Below, piece by piece: positions 38,150-50,441 of a stretch of DNA of 64,000 nt. The notes under the pieces are model-generated. The model saw only the letters and a list, made by a program, of their open reading frames with translations, did not search any database and was not told the origin of the DNA. The DNA is taken from NCBI GenBank assembly GCA_029931535.1, contig JAQPZY010000853.1, positions 186,001-250,000 on the forward strand, in the 5' to 3' direction. The translations under genes and the position numbers were made by a program. Position 1 is the first letter of the stretch, and every line of letters begins with the position of its first letter. This stretch comes from Margaritifera margaritifera. Lineage: Eukaryota > Mollusca > Bivalvia > Unionida > Margaritiferidae.

Positions 38150-38790
38150 TTAATGTCAATGCCTCCATTTGTGCACAAGGAGAAGCTATAACAAGATTTT
38201 CGAGATGGCCACAATGACTGCCATTTCATTCAGGACTAACTAGACATCAGAAGTCTTTCAGTGAAACCCCATGTTTATGCAACCCTTTGTTTAGGAGAAG
38301 TATAGACAAGATTTTCAAGATTGCTGCTGTGGCGGACATGTTGGATGTCAGATTGGCACCATTTTCAATTAGGACCAACTTGGCATCATAAGAAGTCTTT
38401 TAGCAAAAAACCCATGTTGATATGGCCATCTGTTAGGAGAACTAGCAATAAAAAGACCTTCATGAGGTAATATTGGCAACATTTTTATTTAGGACCAACA
38501 AGACATCATAAGAAATCTTTTAGTGAAAACCCCATACTATATGACCATCCGTTCAGGTGGAGTAGCGATAACATGATTTTCAAAATGGCCACTTGGTAGC
38601 CATATCAGATGTTTGTGGGGCACCATTTTCATTTAGGACCAACCAGACCTTGGAATAAATGTTTGTAAAGTTTCATAGGAATTCTCCAAGTAGTTTGGGA
38701 GGAGTAGTAATAAAATAACCTTGTGTTAATGGACAGATGATGGACAACAGGCCATCACATGAGTTCTTCTGGTCTACAACATTATTGTCA
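38150..38790 (+). repeat. 'gatggc' repeat block 1 (about 3.5 units of about 170 bp)
   Basis: Units contain ACAAGATTTTCGAGATGGCC, GATTGGCACCATTTTCAATT, TAGGACCAACTTGGCATCAT and AAGAAGTCTTTTAGC. The block ends with GGACAGATGATGGACAACAG then GCCATCACATGAGTTCTTCT, a terminus shared with 59.2 kb and 60.7 kb. Confidence 0.85.
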
Positions 38791-40734
38791 CATAATATGC
38801 CTAATTGCACTGATGGTGACCTAATTCTTATGTCTATGCATCAACTCTAGATACATATACCTAATATACCTAACATCATTCTTTTAATCTTCACCCAATT
38901 CATTATGTTAAATAGTGCATCTGCAAAATTTTTCAAGTCAAAGTGTTGTTTTAAAAAGGGCTAAAAACTGAAAATTTCTGTAGTTCTGTGTTATCACCAT
39001 TGCTACATATCATTCTGCAAGTCTGTAACATTTGTTGTTTTGTTTTTTTTTAACAGGAGCCCTTGCAGCACATTTAACAAAGTTCTTTATCAAGTTCAAA
39101 TGTTCTTGCCACACTCTATGCATCTTGTAAGATGACTGCCATCTTACTTATATCCAGGCAAATTACTGGCATAACTTATGACCTTTATTACTTTTCTAAC
39201 TGGAGTTCAAACTTGAAATTATTTTGAGTCAGTTTCCAAAGAAACAATACCAAAAACAAAATGATCACCAATATATAATTAGGCCTGATTCAACTCTCAA
39301 AACTGCCTACACTATTGACAAGATACACTGGATAATTTATTGATTGCCATAATCATGGAATGAGTAAAAGCAAAATAACTTTGTCGTTAGTGATTGCTTG
39401 ACCAAGGTTATGTTGGAAAATCAGAGCTTTGATTCTCTGACAGGGTTGATCAATATCACTTCTAAGCAACATAAAGGTCATGAGACAACAAGAAACGGAC
39501 TTAATTGAAAATTGCAAGATAGCCATTTTTTATGACAGTGCACCACATTTATCAAATAGAAAGCTAACATCTAAAAAAAATTTATTTCTGATACAGAAAT
39601 AACAGATGGATGCAAAGAAAAGACAATTACCATCAGCTTCTTGAATTTGGACACAGACCCACCCCACCCCCACCCCTGGGAAGGTGAGAAATTCCTATTG
39701 TTGGTTTTAAAAAACTCAAAATAAAAATAAACTTTTCATGAAAGTAAGAAACTGGAGATTTGCAAGAGCTGACAAACTATCTGCAATCTTAAAAACAACA
39801 ACAATAACACAATTTCTTAAGGAAAACAAAAGCATACAAAACTGACCTTGTGTTCTGCCAAGATCAACAAGCAAACCAAACACCGGGCTCTAAATTCACA
39901 GTAGTCTGTTAGCCCAAGACAAGTAAATTCAGCATCGGACAAATGCATTTTATAACTTTGGTAGTATGTCCAGCTTGTAAAATGTAGGCAATCCCCCCCC
40001 CCTTTCAGATCCCCACTGTTGTTGATGATTTTTTGTAGCACATGTAAAACTGAAATATTGTGAAAGTCATGCAAATGTGATTTGGTTTTCCTGTTTTTTG
40101 ACAACAAAAATCTTGTATGAATTACAGTTACAAACTAACTTACATTTAAAACTTTGATCTTCATATACAAAACTAATAATCAATACTGCCCATCCAAAAT
40201 GGCACACATCATGATACAAGAACTAAACACTGATGCTTCTATGAATGACTATGGCCAAATCTCATTTATACAGTGTTATTAAGAAGGAGACAAATGTCAT
40301 AGAAATAGTGAGTAAGCTAGTAAGCTATGCATAATATTAAAAGAACTACCATTACCACCAATAATTAAATACATCTCATAAAAAGTGGACCTCGAAAATA
40401 AGTTACATTTATTAAGATAAATGCACTTCTTTGTGAATAGATACTCGTTAATTTTGGAGAATAGTTTTAGTCTCGACAGTCACCAGAGGGTATGACTATA
40501 CAAGTTCTGTCTTACTACCTGTGAATCTAACATACAGTTTAGCATTCACCAGCAATAAGGAGTATCACATTAATTGTTAGAATTAATGCAGGCACAGTGT
40601 TTAAATTGAAAGACATCTCTATCTATGCAAACTTGTAAACTAAACATTTATCGACCTTAAACAAGAGTAACTTCATCGGCACATTATACACCCACCCAGC
40701 ATTAAATACTCCTCTAATGCAGATAAAAGAAAAT

Positions 40735-41060
40735 TGTTTGCATAAACAATGTCTCCTTTCGGTCCCAATGACCTTGAACTTTGACCTTTTGTCCCAAAAT
40801 TCAATAGGCTTATTCCTTACTGCAAGTGCAAGCCAACCACAAACTTTGGTCCAGCTTTGTGATGTAGAACAAATGTTATTGTGTGAAAACAATTTCTCTT
40901 CTTTCAGTCGCTGTGACCTTGACCTCTGACCTCAAATCAATAGACTTCTTCCTTACACCAAGTTCCAGTCATCCATAAACTTTGGTCCAGGTATGTGATG
41001 TAGAACTAATGTATGAAAGCTATTTTTCTTTCAGTAAGTTACCGCGACCTTAGACCTTTT
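40735..41060 (+). repeat. Dispersed repeat with nuclear-receptor-type motifs, part 1
   Basis: About two units of about 160 bp with CTTTCAGTCGCTGTGACCTT, GACCTCTGACCTCAAATCAA, TAGACTTCTTCCTTACACCA and AACTTTGGTCCAGGTATGTG. TGACCTTGACCT is at 40913-40924. The block is cut by the SINE at 41081. Confidence 0.8.
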
Positions 41061-41080
41061 GACCCTCAGATCTTCGGGGG

Positions 41081-41330
41081 CCCCGGGTGGCCGAGTGGTC
41101 TAAGGCGCTCGCCTTTACAGATCACTGACATCTCACCTCTGTCCACGTGGGTTCGACTCTCGGGCTCAGCCAACGTGGGTATGTGAGAAAGCTTGCCAGT
41201 AGCTTCCCGTGGGTCGGTGGTTCTTCCCAGTGTTTTTTCTGGTTTTTCCTCCACCAAATATACTGGCTGCCATGTATAGCCTATCATGTGCTGAAAAATG
41301 GCATTAAACCCATAACAACCAACCAACCAA
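41081..41330 (+). mobile_element. tRNA-derived SINE, family A copy 2 (best preserved)
   Basis: Head GGGTGGCCGAGTGGTCTAAG has A-box TGGCCGAGTGG as in tRNA-Leu, and B-box GGGTTCGACTC is intact. Body and tail match the 27003 copy; the tail ends in AACCAACCAACC. It interrupts a dispersed repeat whose two halves continue at 41060 and 41330. Confidence 0.93.
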
Positions 41331-41665
41331 TAGGGTTCTTCCTTACATCAAGTACAAGACATACATAATGTCTGGTAACTTTAGATGCTGGAGAACTTGT
41401 ATTATTATGCAGAAACCATTTTTCTAACTTTTAGTCAGTGACCTTGACCTTTGACCTTTTGGCTTCAAAATCAAGAAGGTTCTTCCTTGCCCCAAGTGCA
41501 AGCTATCCACAAAGCCTGGAAACTGTACAAGGTGGAGAAGTTGAGTTTTTGTGCACAAATCGCTTGGGAACCTTGACTTTGACCCCCAAATCAAAAGGGT
41601 TCTTCCTTACCCGAAGTACAAGCTATCCACAAAGACTGGTAACTGCAGTATTGCATTCAGTTCAT
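41331..41665 (+). repeat. Dispersed repeat with nuclear-receptor-type motifs, part 2
   Basis: This resumes after the SINE with AATAGGGTTCTTCCTTACAT. It contains TGACCTTGACCT (41439-41450) overlapping TGACCTTTGACCT (41445-41457), the complement of the DR1 consensus AGGTCAAAGGTCA. Later units have ACAAGCTATCCACAAAGACT. Confidence 0.8.
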
Positions 41666-42099
41666 GCATCCAGGAATTCACAAGAAATGGGGAGAGGGGA
41701 GTACCTCAGCTTACTGGGAAAGGCGGGAAATGGGTGGGGATAAACTTAAAATTTCTGATAGCAATGTTCTCTGTCACAATATTAAATGCAGTTCTCATTG
41801 CAGCAACTCAAGTCGTTTCCTCTGAAACTTGTTTTGAATTGGCCGATGCTTCTGCGCAAGTAAAATCTGCTTAATATTGGCTGTCCTTAACTGATGGAAC
41901 ATGATCATTTGATTCCACATGGCGTGATAATCTATATGTCCAATAAAAGCCTCTAACGGTAAAGATGACAGTGCAATGTAGACGACAAAAGTCAAGGTTT
42001 GCAAATTGCCAAAACAAATAAGATTATCTCATTTCTTTTTTACTACAAGTGTATTAACTACTATCTAGTATTATTTTCTTTGTCCCTTTGAAATTCTAT

Positions 42100-42225
42100 A
42101 AGCGATCCCCCCCCCCCCCCCCCAAATTTTGGGATCCATGGTAAAACTGTTTTAGTAGCCATAGCCCCACCCCACCCCTCAATTTTGGGATCCAAGGTAT
42201 GACGGTGTTTTAGTAATGATTTCCA
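42100..42225 (+). repeat. Two-copy tandem repeat after a poly-C run
   Basis: AATTTTGGGATCCATGGTAA, AACTGTTTTAGTAGCC and AATTTTGGGATCCAAGGTAT, GACGGTGTTTTAGTAATG are two units of about 70 bp, each preceded by a C-rich run. Confidence 0.7.
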
Positions 42226-43416
42226 CATATGATGGTGGATCAAAATTTTTACAAATTATTAGACCAAACAACTAATCAGTTCATGCATTCTGTGTCAGTC
42301 ATCATCATTAAGCATTGTGTTAATATGTTTCTCTTAGTTTCTTAGTTTCTTAATAATAGCTGACTTTGAATTAAGTAACCAAAAGCAACCAAGTAACCAT
42401 AGTCCACAAGAGTTATTACAAACATTTTGCACTGAAGTAAATTTGAAATGTCACATTTCCTTGCCTGTTTGTCCTTGAGATTTCCAGACTTTTTTAAAAA
42501 AATTTGTCCTTCCCAGACTTATCATAAAATTCCCCGACTTTCTGTGGAAAAAGAAATAGCCGGTAAAATTGATATCTCTAACATTAGTCCATATTTTGTT
42601 AAACTACGGCAAAACTGCAGCAGTAAACAGCTGTTTTCAGCAATGAAAATACATAAGTACACATTCATTTTAAACCCTGTCTTTCTTATCTCAAGTAGTC
42701 CATTTCCTACTAGATGCTTTCATATTTGCGTAGGTTTGTTCACCTAAATAATTTCAACCACCTAGTAGATTAGTTTTAGTGTCTTTTTTTTTTTTATTTG
42801 AAAGAAAACCTTAAAAAGGTTTGTTTGCAGTGAGAAATAATTCCAACTTTACATTTGATATGAAGCAGTATAAACTTCATAGTAATGATAGCAACTTTGT
42901 TTGTGGTGGAATTAGCAATAACACTAAAGGACTAGAAGGTTATTAATTATACCAGTCCTCTTGGCTACTAAAACAATCATGTTCATTTCAAATCCTGCAT
43001 ACAGACTGGTGTATGCTGTGGCACAGTGACCAAGCAAAACAAAAACCGTCTTTAACACGTGACAATGGCTATGGAGAAACAAAGATGGTGAAATTCTGCT
43101 TGCCATCATGCTTCAGTACATAAATTATGGCTAAATATGGCGGCCTCCCGCATCAACCATCTTGCTTCTGTCTACATTAGGTCACAGGACAATATCCCAA
43201 GTTGCCAAAGCATCAGAACAGTGACTAAAGTGAAATGTATTCATGGTCAGATCATGCCCAAACATGACCCTGATGAAGATGCAATCACATCGCACCCAAA
43301 CTTACTAGACCAATCCCTATGATTGGATTGAAATTTGAGAACCCCAGTGCTCATCAATAAACATAATACTATTACAACCACACTACACTAAAAAGACCCA
43401 TATAAACATAGATATA

Positions 43417-43596
43417 CAGTACAGCCTTGACTATCCAAACTTTGATTATCCCAGATATGGTTCACTGGACCAAGCACCATGTCCAGCAAACAATTTTTAT
43501 ACATGTATATTCAAATACAGACTTCATTATCCAGACTCCTAATAAATGAAACTATTGGCATGTCCCTGACGAGTTTGAACAGTCAAGGTTTTAATG
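43417..43596. mobile_element. Tigger-like miniature element next to exon 2
   Basis: The left end CAGTACAGCCTTGACTATCC (then AAAC) and the complement of the right end, CATTAAAACCTTGACTGTTC (then AAAC), match at 19 of 24 bases. TA precedes the left end. The element is 180 bases, non-coding, and lies 127 bases downstream of PMCA exon 2 (its donor side). Confidence 0.55.
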
Positions 43597-43723
43597 CATT
43601 CATAATTAAAGATGGACATTATCAATTACTTCTAAGCTTTGCTTGAAAGGTTCTGATGCAAAGTTTTAAACACTGATTCACTAGTCGTGACTGAACAATA
43701 ATGAAATGCAGAAATCTACTTAC

Positions 43724-43906
43724 ATTCTCCTGGATAAAAAGACAATCCTAATGACACTAATGCAGCTACTAAAAGAATAATTAAAGTCACATCTTGAATT
43801 GCTTCCCACACAAGTTGTAAGAAGGACTTTGGAGGATTGGGAGGTATAACATTGGCTCCATATACAGCTCTCCTATAATCTAAATCTACTGGATTGCCTG
43901 AGAGAC
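43724..43906 (-). CDS. ATP2B: PMCA calcium ATPase, coding exon 2 (residues 59-119, first transmembrane helix)
   Basis: This 183-base exon follows an acceptor with the pyrimidine tract TTTTTTTCCAG and ends at donor GTAAGTAG. It begins with the last two bases of a Gly codon and reads [19 protein letters not shown], then [20 protein letters not shown] and [20 protein letters not shown]. The 'R..V(Y/F)[23 protein letters not shown]' pattern is diagnostic of PMCA. TM1 is about residues 96-116. The short loop after TM1 (PGES, completed in the next exon) faces outside. The reading frame joins the first exon over an intron of 18,699 bases. Confidence 0.97.
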
Positions 43907-44164
43907 CTGGAAAAAAATAAAAACATTGTGAGAGAGAGTTTAATGACAAATATTCAAAAGTAGCCTGATATGTAACATAATTCCATGGAATGATGTGTCT
44001 TGCATATTCATGAAGTCATAAAATGTCTTTAGTACAATTTAGTACCCACCTTAAGTATGTAAACTTAACCATATATTTGTTTCAAAACTGGACAGAAATA
44101 ACTTTTAATTTTACATCACCACAAAATCATCATATTTCAGAAACTAAAGCAAATTTACTGAATG

Positions 44165-45210
44165 TTTGTCCCTCACTGCAAAGACATCTTCTAGAGACAA
44201 TATACAAGTATACCAAATTTCATTCATTTATCTTAAACAACTCGGAAGTTACAAACCAGAAAGGACAATGTTACTGAAATCTGCAATATTGGCATGTGAA
44301 CTTTACCTTAAAAATAGGACACCCAATGTGGTACGTAACATATATAGCAAGTTTCTTCCCTTAATCTCAAATGGCACTAATGTTATAGAATGGAAAGAGA
44401 GTAGTAAAACTTAAAATAATGACATGTAACCTTGATCTTACAGATAGGACTATCAATGTAGTACACAAAATTGATCTTACAGATAGGACTATCAATGTAG
44501 TACACAAAATTGATCTTACAGATAGGACTATCAATGTAGTACACAAAATTGATCTTACAGATAGGACTATCAATGTAGTACACAAAATTGATCTTACAGA
44601 TAGGACTATCAATGTAGTACACAAAATTGATCTTACAGATAGGACTATCAATGTAGTACACAAAACACCTACTAATGATGATATTTATATACCAAGTTTC
44701 ATCCCTTAACAGCAGTGAGGTAACAGACTGGAATTTAAAGTGTGACAGAAAACTTGAAATACTAAATTGTGACCTTGACCTTGAGTATATAATCCCCACT
44801 ATGGAAGGCAACACACCTTCTACTAATGATGTATAACTATACAACGTTTCATCAATTAATCTCAAACACCTCTAAAGTTATAGAGTGGAATGGAAAGTGT
44901 GAAGGAGAACTTAAAATATTGAGCTGTGACGTTGACCTTAAAGATAGGACCCCTAATGTGGTTTGTTAATGACACGCCTTCTAATGATGATGTACAGTAA
45001 GCCAAGTTTCATTACTTAATCTCAATTGACTTAAAAGTTATAGAGCAGAAAGTGTGATGGAAAACTTAAAATATTGAACCATGACCTTGACCTTGATGAT
45101 AATACCCCCCCCCCCCATGAGGTAGTCAGCACACCTCCTAACCCTGATGCACAAATGTACCAAGTTTTATCCCTTAATCTCAAATGGCTTTAAAGTTATA
45201 GAGCATAAAC
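44165..45210 (+). repeat. Diverged tandem repeat of about 150-170 bp, carrying the 39-bp array
   Basis: Successive units contain GATAGGACCCCTAATGTGGT, CCTTCTAATGATGATGTACA, CCAAGTTTCATCCCTTAATC, AAAGTTATAGAGTGGAAAGT and GAAAACTTAAAATATTGA, then TGACCTTGACCTT. There are about five to six units. The 39-bp array is an amplification of the GATAGGACTATCAATGTAGT part of one unit. Confidence 0.85.
44434..44665 (+). repeat. 39-bp tandem repeat, six near-identical copies
   Basis: The unit is GATCTTACAGATAGGACTAT followed by CAATGTAGTACACAAAATT. Copies are essentially identical, so the expansion is recent. Since 39 is 13 codons, open frames with repeated LTDRTINVVHKID (plus) or its reverse appear. They are not a gene. 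Confidence 0.97.
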
Positions 45211-46567
45211 GACAGTGTGATAATGGAAATGCAGATACTTTGTTCCTGCTATTTGCAAAAACGCCAAGGTTCAATTACCATGGTGAACATGTGTCCATGT
45301 GTCATAAGAACACAGCATATCCTATACCAATCTTGACAAAAAAGATGCGGGGGGGGGGGGGGGAAAGGGTGTTTGCTATAATTCTGAAAAATAGCCAATG
45401 TTGGACTGTGTTTAGAATTTGTGGATGCCACTAGTAATACACTGTATAATACAATTTAAGAACTCTGGTTTATGATTATGCAAGGGCCATGTGTCAGTGA
45501 AATTTTCATAGAAGTATACTAAATTCAGTTTTAATCCATGAAGTCCTTTAAACATTATTAAGTAGTAACAAAATTTATGAACCATACAAGATCTAAGTGA
45601 AAGACGGTTGCTATATCCATTCATTTGAAAAGGATGAAAACTGAATTTAATTAAGATCTTCATAACATAAAGGTTCACACTATATATATTATCTACAATC
45701 AGATTAAAATCGATATCTACTTAAAATAAGTAGATCTGACAGGCATCAATAAAGGTTCCTGTTTTGCTGACCTTTGGAATTCCCAGTACACTTGTTTTTA
45801 AAAACCTATCAAAACAAGTGCTGCATGTTTTGTTAGAGAAAGTTATCATTAGAAATAACATCTTCTGAATGAAGCCTTTTCACTTGCATAAATGTGAAAG
45901 TTATAATCTGATTGGTGAATCGAAAGGCCAACAGAACATTACATCGTATTGGTGTCTATCATATCTCAGTTATGTCGGAGATCTCGATTTTAATCAGATT
46001 GTTTTATCTGTGAAGTTGTTCAATAGTTATAAAGCCATAAGAAATGGATGCAAATGTGGTTCTAATATTGTAAGACAAACCAATTTATTGCTTTCATTTT
46101 TCTCTGAAATCACTTAATACAATACTTCAATGATAATAACGGCATTAGGCAATTCAAAGCTATGGTCAATTCTAAGCTTTTTCGGGCCTTTGCAACCAAA
46201 GAAAACTAAATCAGTTGAAGATAATAACGTAACTGATAGCAATAATAATATGCCCGACAATCGAACTAAACCAATGAGAGTAGTAGCAAGAGTAAATCCG
46301 ATCAAAGGAGAAAGTTCCATGATAAATGGTTGGAACTGAAACAATTCAATATCATTAGATGTGTGTTTAACAGGTTATATATAAGTTTAGACAAATTAGA
46401 ACCATCAATCATTATGTACTTTACTCTCTTACATTCAAGTTGCAGTTAATTTCTGGTAGTGAAACAAGTTCATGATCATTAGAAGTGTATATATGTTGAG
46501 TTAAGTTGACTTTATATTTGATCTTTAAAATGTATGTGGTGTGTGATAAATGATCATTGATCATAAT

Positions 46568-47517
46568 AGTGTGGAGCAGGCCCGGAGAATCATCTGTCAT
46601 TCAGCATAGTGTACAGATTAAAGGTAAATATATTAAATAATGGTGTGGAGCAGGCCCTGAGAATCATCTGTCATTCAGCATAGTGTACAGATTAAAGGTA
46701 AATATATTAAATAATGGTGTGGAGCAGGCATTGAGAATCATCTGTCATTCAGCATAGTGTACAGATTAAAGGTAAATATATTAAATGAGGTGTGGCCATG
46801 AGAATCATGTCATTCAGCATGGTGTACAGATTAAAGATAAATATATTAAATGATGGTGTGGAGCAGGCCCTGAGAATCATCTGTCATTCAACATAGTGTA
46901 CAGATTAAAGGTAAATATATTAAATGATGGTGTGGAGCAGACCTTGAGAATCATCTGTCATTCAGCATAGTGTACAGATTAAAGGTAAATATATTAAATG
47001 ATGGTGTGGAGCAGACCTTGAGAATCATGTCATTCAGCACAGTGTACAGGATTAAAGGTAAATATATTAAATGATGGTGTGAAGCAGGCCTTGAGAATCA
47101 TCTGTCATTCAGCATAGTGTACAGATTAAAGGTAAATATATTAAATGATGGTGTGGAGCAGACCTTGAGAATCATCTGTCATTCAGCACAGTGTACAGGA
47201 TTAAAGGTAAATATATTAAATGATGGTGTGGAGCAGGACTTGAGAATCATCTATCATTCAGCATAGTGTACAGAATAAAGGTAAATATATTAAATGATGG
47301 TGTGGAGCAGGCATTAAGAATCAAATGCTAAATCAGCATAGTGTACAGATTAAAGGTAAATATATTAAATGATGGTGTGGAGCAGACCTTGAGAATCATC
47401 TGTCATTCAGCATAGTGTACAGATTAAAGGTAAATATATTAAATGATGGTGTGGAGCAGACCTTGAGAATCATGTCATTCAGCACAGTATACAGGATTAA
47501 AGGTAAATATATTAAAT
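46568..47517 (+). repeat. 74-bp tandem repeat, about 13 copies
   Basis: The unit is about TGGTGTGGAGCAGACCTTGA, GAATCATCTGTCATTCAGCA, TAGTGTACAGATTAAAGGTA, AATATATTAAATGA. Spacing is 74-75 bases with small indels (for example loss of CT in some units). There is no coding potential. Confidence 0.97.
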
Positions 47518-48089
47518 AAAAACTAACACAGTATCTACTCTTATTTTTTATTACTAGCACTTCATCAGATAGAAATAAAGTGCCAAAATGATGGCTATAT
47601 TGTTGACCCCACATTTTTCATAAATGGCCGCATTTTTTTACACTCATGGGGTCTAATGGCCCTATTAAGGTCATTTTTTGGCAGAACACTGCAATGTAAC
47701 AACCTCCTGCACATCAACGAAAGTGCCCACTGTATCGATCAATAAGTGACTGTTTGGAAGAGGAACTCTGATTGGCTAATTCAAACAGTATGAAAAGTCA
47801 TGATGGTTCACAATGGCGAGAAAATTTCACTTGTGCTCACAGTGATTGGTTAAGCAGGTTTATAAATATATTCATGAGAAATGAGGAAATCTCTGCACAG
47901 GCAGCCATGGGTGATAAAGAAGCATAGGAGATTGTTGCCTGTGGCTTGTGACAATGCCTTTAAATTGATCGTCTGTCCTACTTCTCCTGCCCCTTACCAT
48001 GTAATTTTTGTTGTTAATTTATTTGTTTTTAACCAAACAATAAATTAAATATAACAAAACCTTCAAAATTGTTGGAAAGCTAACAGTGC

Positions 48090-48275
48090 TTGAATAAACT
48101 TGAAAGGCTTTTCGAGTCATGATGCAGTATGCCATGTTTTGTCTAAAATTGGTTTAGTGGTTTTTGAGAAGTTTTTAAAAAAAAAAAATCATTTGTTGAC
48201 AGACATATGATGCATGACAGATGCAGGCTCATACCATAAGCTCACATGGCCTAATGACCAGGTGAGTTAAAAACA
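48090..48275 (+). repeat. Dispersed repeat end (mollusc-type)
   Basis: It carries AGTTTTTAAAAAAAAAAAAT then TTGACAGACATATGATGCAT and ends in ACCATAAGCTCACATGGCCT, AATGACCAGGTGAGTTAAAA. It matches the terminus at 1.6 kb. Confidence 0.65.
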
Positions 48276-48442
48276 AAAATTTTCAAAGAATTTTTTTTTA
48301 TCATTTGTGATCCTTATGAAAAATCAAAATCAAACCCCTGGTCATTTGGCTGTTTCAACAAATCTTGAATTATTTTTATTATTTGTTATACCACTGACAT
48401 GTATACATGTCTTTTCCAACAGATATCTTCATAATGTTCACA

Positions 48443-48663
48443 TACCATCTATACTTGCTTATAAGTTAACTCCAACTGCAAACTGCACAGACCCAGATCT
48501 GCCATCACATAATGGGCAAGCATATCTGGGTCTTAGTAGTTTGCTAGGAGTAATCATCAGAACAAACAACACAGACCCTGATCTGCTGGCACATTATGCA
48601 ACAGCAGATCAGGGTCTATGTTGTTTGCAGTTGGACTCGACTTATACGCAAGTATATACCATA
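48443..48663 (-). mobile_element. Two-hairpin TIR element, copy 10 (reverse orientation)
   Basis: The left end is TACCATCTATACTTGCTTAT and the right end is ACGCAAGTATATACCATA. Hairpin B comes first (CACAGACCCAGATCTGCC), then the reversed spacer, then a well-preserved hairpin A (ACACAGACCCTGATCTGC). Confidence 0.9.
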
Positions 48664-49638
48664 CTGTTTATAGTCAACTTTTTCAGTTAAACCTGCTTTA
48701 ATGGTCACATGTCTTACACAATCACATGCCTTAAGAAGGCACTTTCTAAAGATTCTGCAACCTAAATTGCTACGTATAATAACAAGCCTGTTTTTGCAAC
48801 CACCTGTCCTCAAAAACTAAAGCTCCTATTTTACCGAGGTGGCTGCTTATGATGTGTTTGAGTGATGTTATTATAAGCAACATGAATATTCTTTTAGACC
48901 AATAATAACAATGCCATGATAGCTTTTAAAGAGTTAAAATATCTCATCAATATTCCATACTTTGAAATGTATTTTGTATTTACAAGGTGTTTATTCAATG
49001 GTCTAAGAGAATATTGGACTTCAATTCCTCCTTAATGCATACAAATAAAATACAATTCCTTAAAGGTCAAATTTCAAGTTTTTCAGCTTGCTGTTTTGAG
49101 CAGATCAATAAACCAGCACAGTTAATAATCCATGTTAACCACTGTACAACCCTATTTACTTCATAAATAAACCAATACACTTGACTATAAATGATACAGC
49201 ATAACCATTCATTGTGTTTGTTCAATCCTGTGCAAAAAAATGTTAATGTATATTTTTACCAACACTGGCAAGCATAACTTGATCATATTAATATTATTCC
49301 TCTACAGTTAGGGCAAACCAACATTACAGCATAATGTTTTATGTACTACTCTGTAAGAATCAGTCTGGTTCCAACTAGTGTGAGGTGTATATGTGTGTGG
49401 TTTGTGACATCAACTGGTTACCATCACAATCAAATATGTCATATAAGCTTCCTGTTAAGTTTGTTGGGGGCTTCGTCATAGCAATAATGTTCAATGCTAC
49501 TTAGCATACCCAAATATAGAGTATTTGTAAAACTAGATGAATCTCTTTCAGGTATCAACATTTGGGGGCAAAAAAACTTAATTTTGTCAATAATTTATTA
49601 ACAACTGATTGACATTCTTAAGTGATTGTTCAGTTGTA

Positions 49639-49839
49639 TGGTTTGGTTTGGTTTGGTGTGTTTTACAACAAAGCAACACCAATAGATTATTCAGTCCTGA
49701 GGCAATTGGGGTAAAGTGCCATGCCCAAGGCAACACCATGGTAGCCAGTCCCGGCTGATCCAATGCTACATTTCAAACCCTCACCCTTTCAGTTTGCTTG
49801 TCCAGCATGCTCACCACTGAGCCAACATGACTCTGGCCT
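49639..49839 (-). mobile_element. SINE, family C, near full length
   Basis: Reversed, the head is CATGTTGGCTCAGTGGTGAG (A-box TGGCTCAGTGG) and a decayed B-box is GGGTTTGAAATG. The body is GGATCAGCCGGGACTGGCTA; the tail is GTAAAACACACCAAACCAAA. Confidence 0.85.
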
Positions 49840-50269
49840 CCATTAGTCACATCTTAAGACATAAAATCAATCATTAACTCTATGCCAAAACAATGAAGAA
49901 GAAAGTCTGGCACTCTTTGCCAGAAGGTTTAAACACTAGATCTACTTACATTTTGATGAATCAATTAAGTAAACAAGGTATAATCCATTTAAATGTATAA
50001 AGAATCATTTCCTAATGTAAGAGCATGTGGTATGACAACAGGGATATATATATATATAATAAAATGATGAATTTATACGCAGGAGATTATGGTTGAAGTA
50101 ACTATGTATTTATGGTTGAAATAACTATGCATTTTTTTTCTTGTCTTCATTGGCCTAAACATAAAAGGAAAATAAAGACATTTCAAAAACTTTTGGAAAG
50201 AATTTTTTTTGCAAATATACATGAGATATAATTGTCTGGGTTCACATATAATTGCTGTAAAGAAAGGAG

Positions 50270-50441
50270 TACTGCAGTGGCACAGTGGTTAGCATGCTGA
50301 ACTAATCCTACCATTGAATCAGACCAGGACAGCTATTGTAGTGTGTCTTTGGTCAAGGCACTTTACTCCGATTGCCTTGGCACTAAATAACCTACTTGTG
50401 TTGCTGTGCTGTAAAACACCAAACCAAGCCAAGCTTGTTTG
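50270..50441 (+). mobile_element. SINE, family C, plus-strand copy
   Basis: Head GTGGCACAGTGGTTAGCATG (A-box TGGCACAGTGG), body TAGTGTGTCTTTGGTCAAGG, tail GCTGTAAAACACCAAACCAA. It lies 430 bases from the opposite-strand copy at 49639. Confidence 0.85.

Larger units (their letters stand above)
32633..43723 (-). other. PMCA intron between exons 2 and 3 (11,091 bases)
   Basis: This intron contains a hairpin remnant (32.75 kb), intact and composite hairpin elements (33.76-35.66 kb), the hAT insertion (34.05-35.36 kb), a SINE fragment (35.66 kb), the 'gatggc' repeat block (38.15-38.79 kb), nuclear-receptor-motif repeats with a SINE inside (40.7-41.7 kb), and a pogo-like element (43.42 kb). 36.9-38.0 and 38.8-40.6 kb have nothing recognisable except poly-G/poly-C runs. 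Confidence 0.7.

Noticed and set aside
44367..44865. Repetitive open frames on both strands (13-residue repeat)
   Set aside because: They arise because the 39-bp tandem unit is a multiple of three; three frames are open at once.
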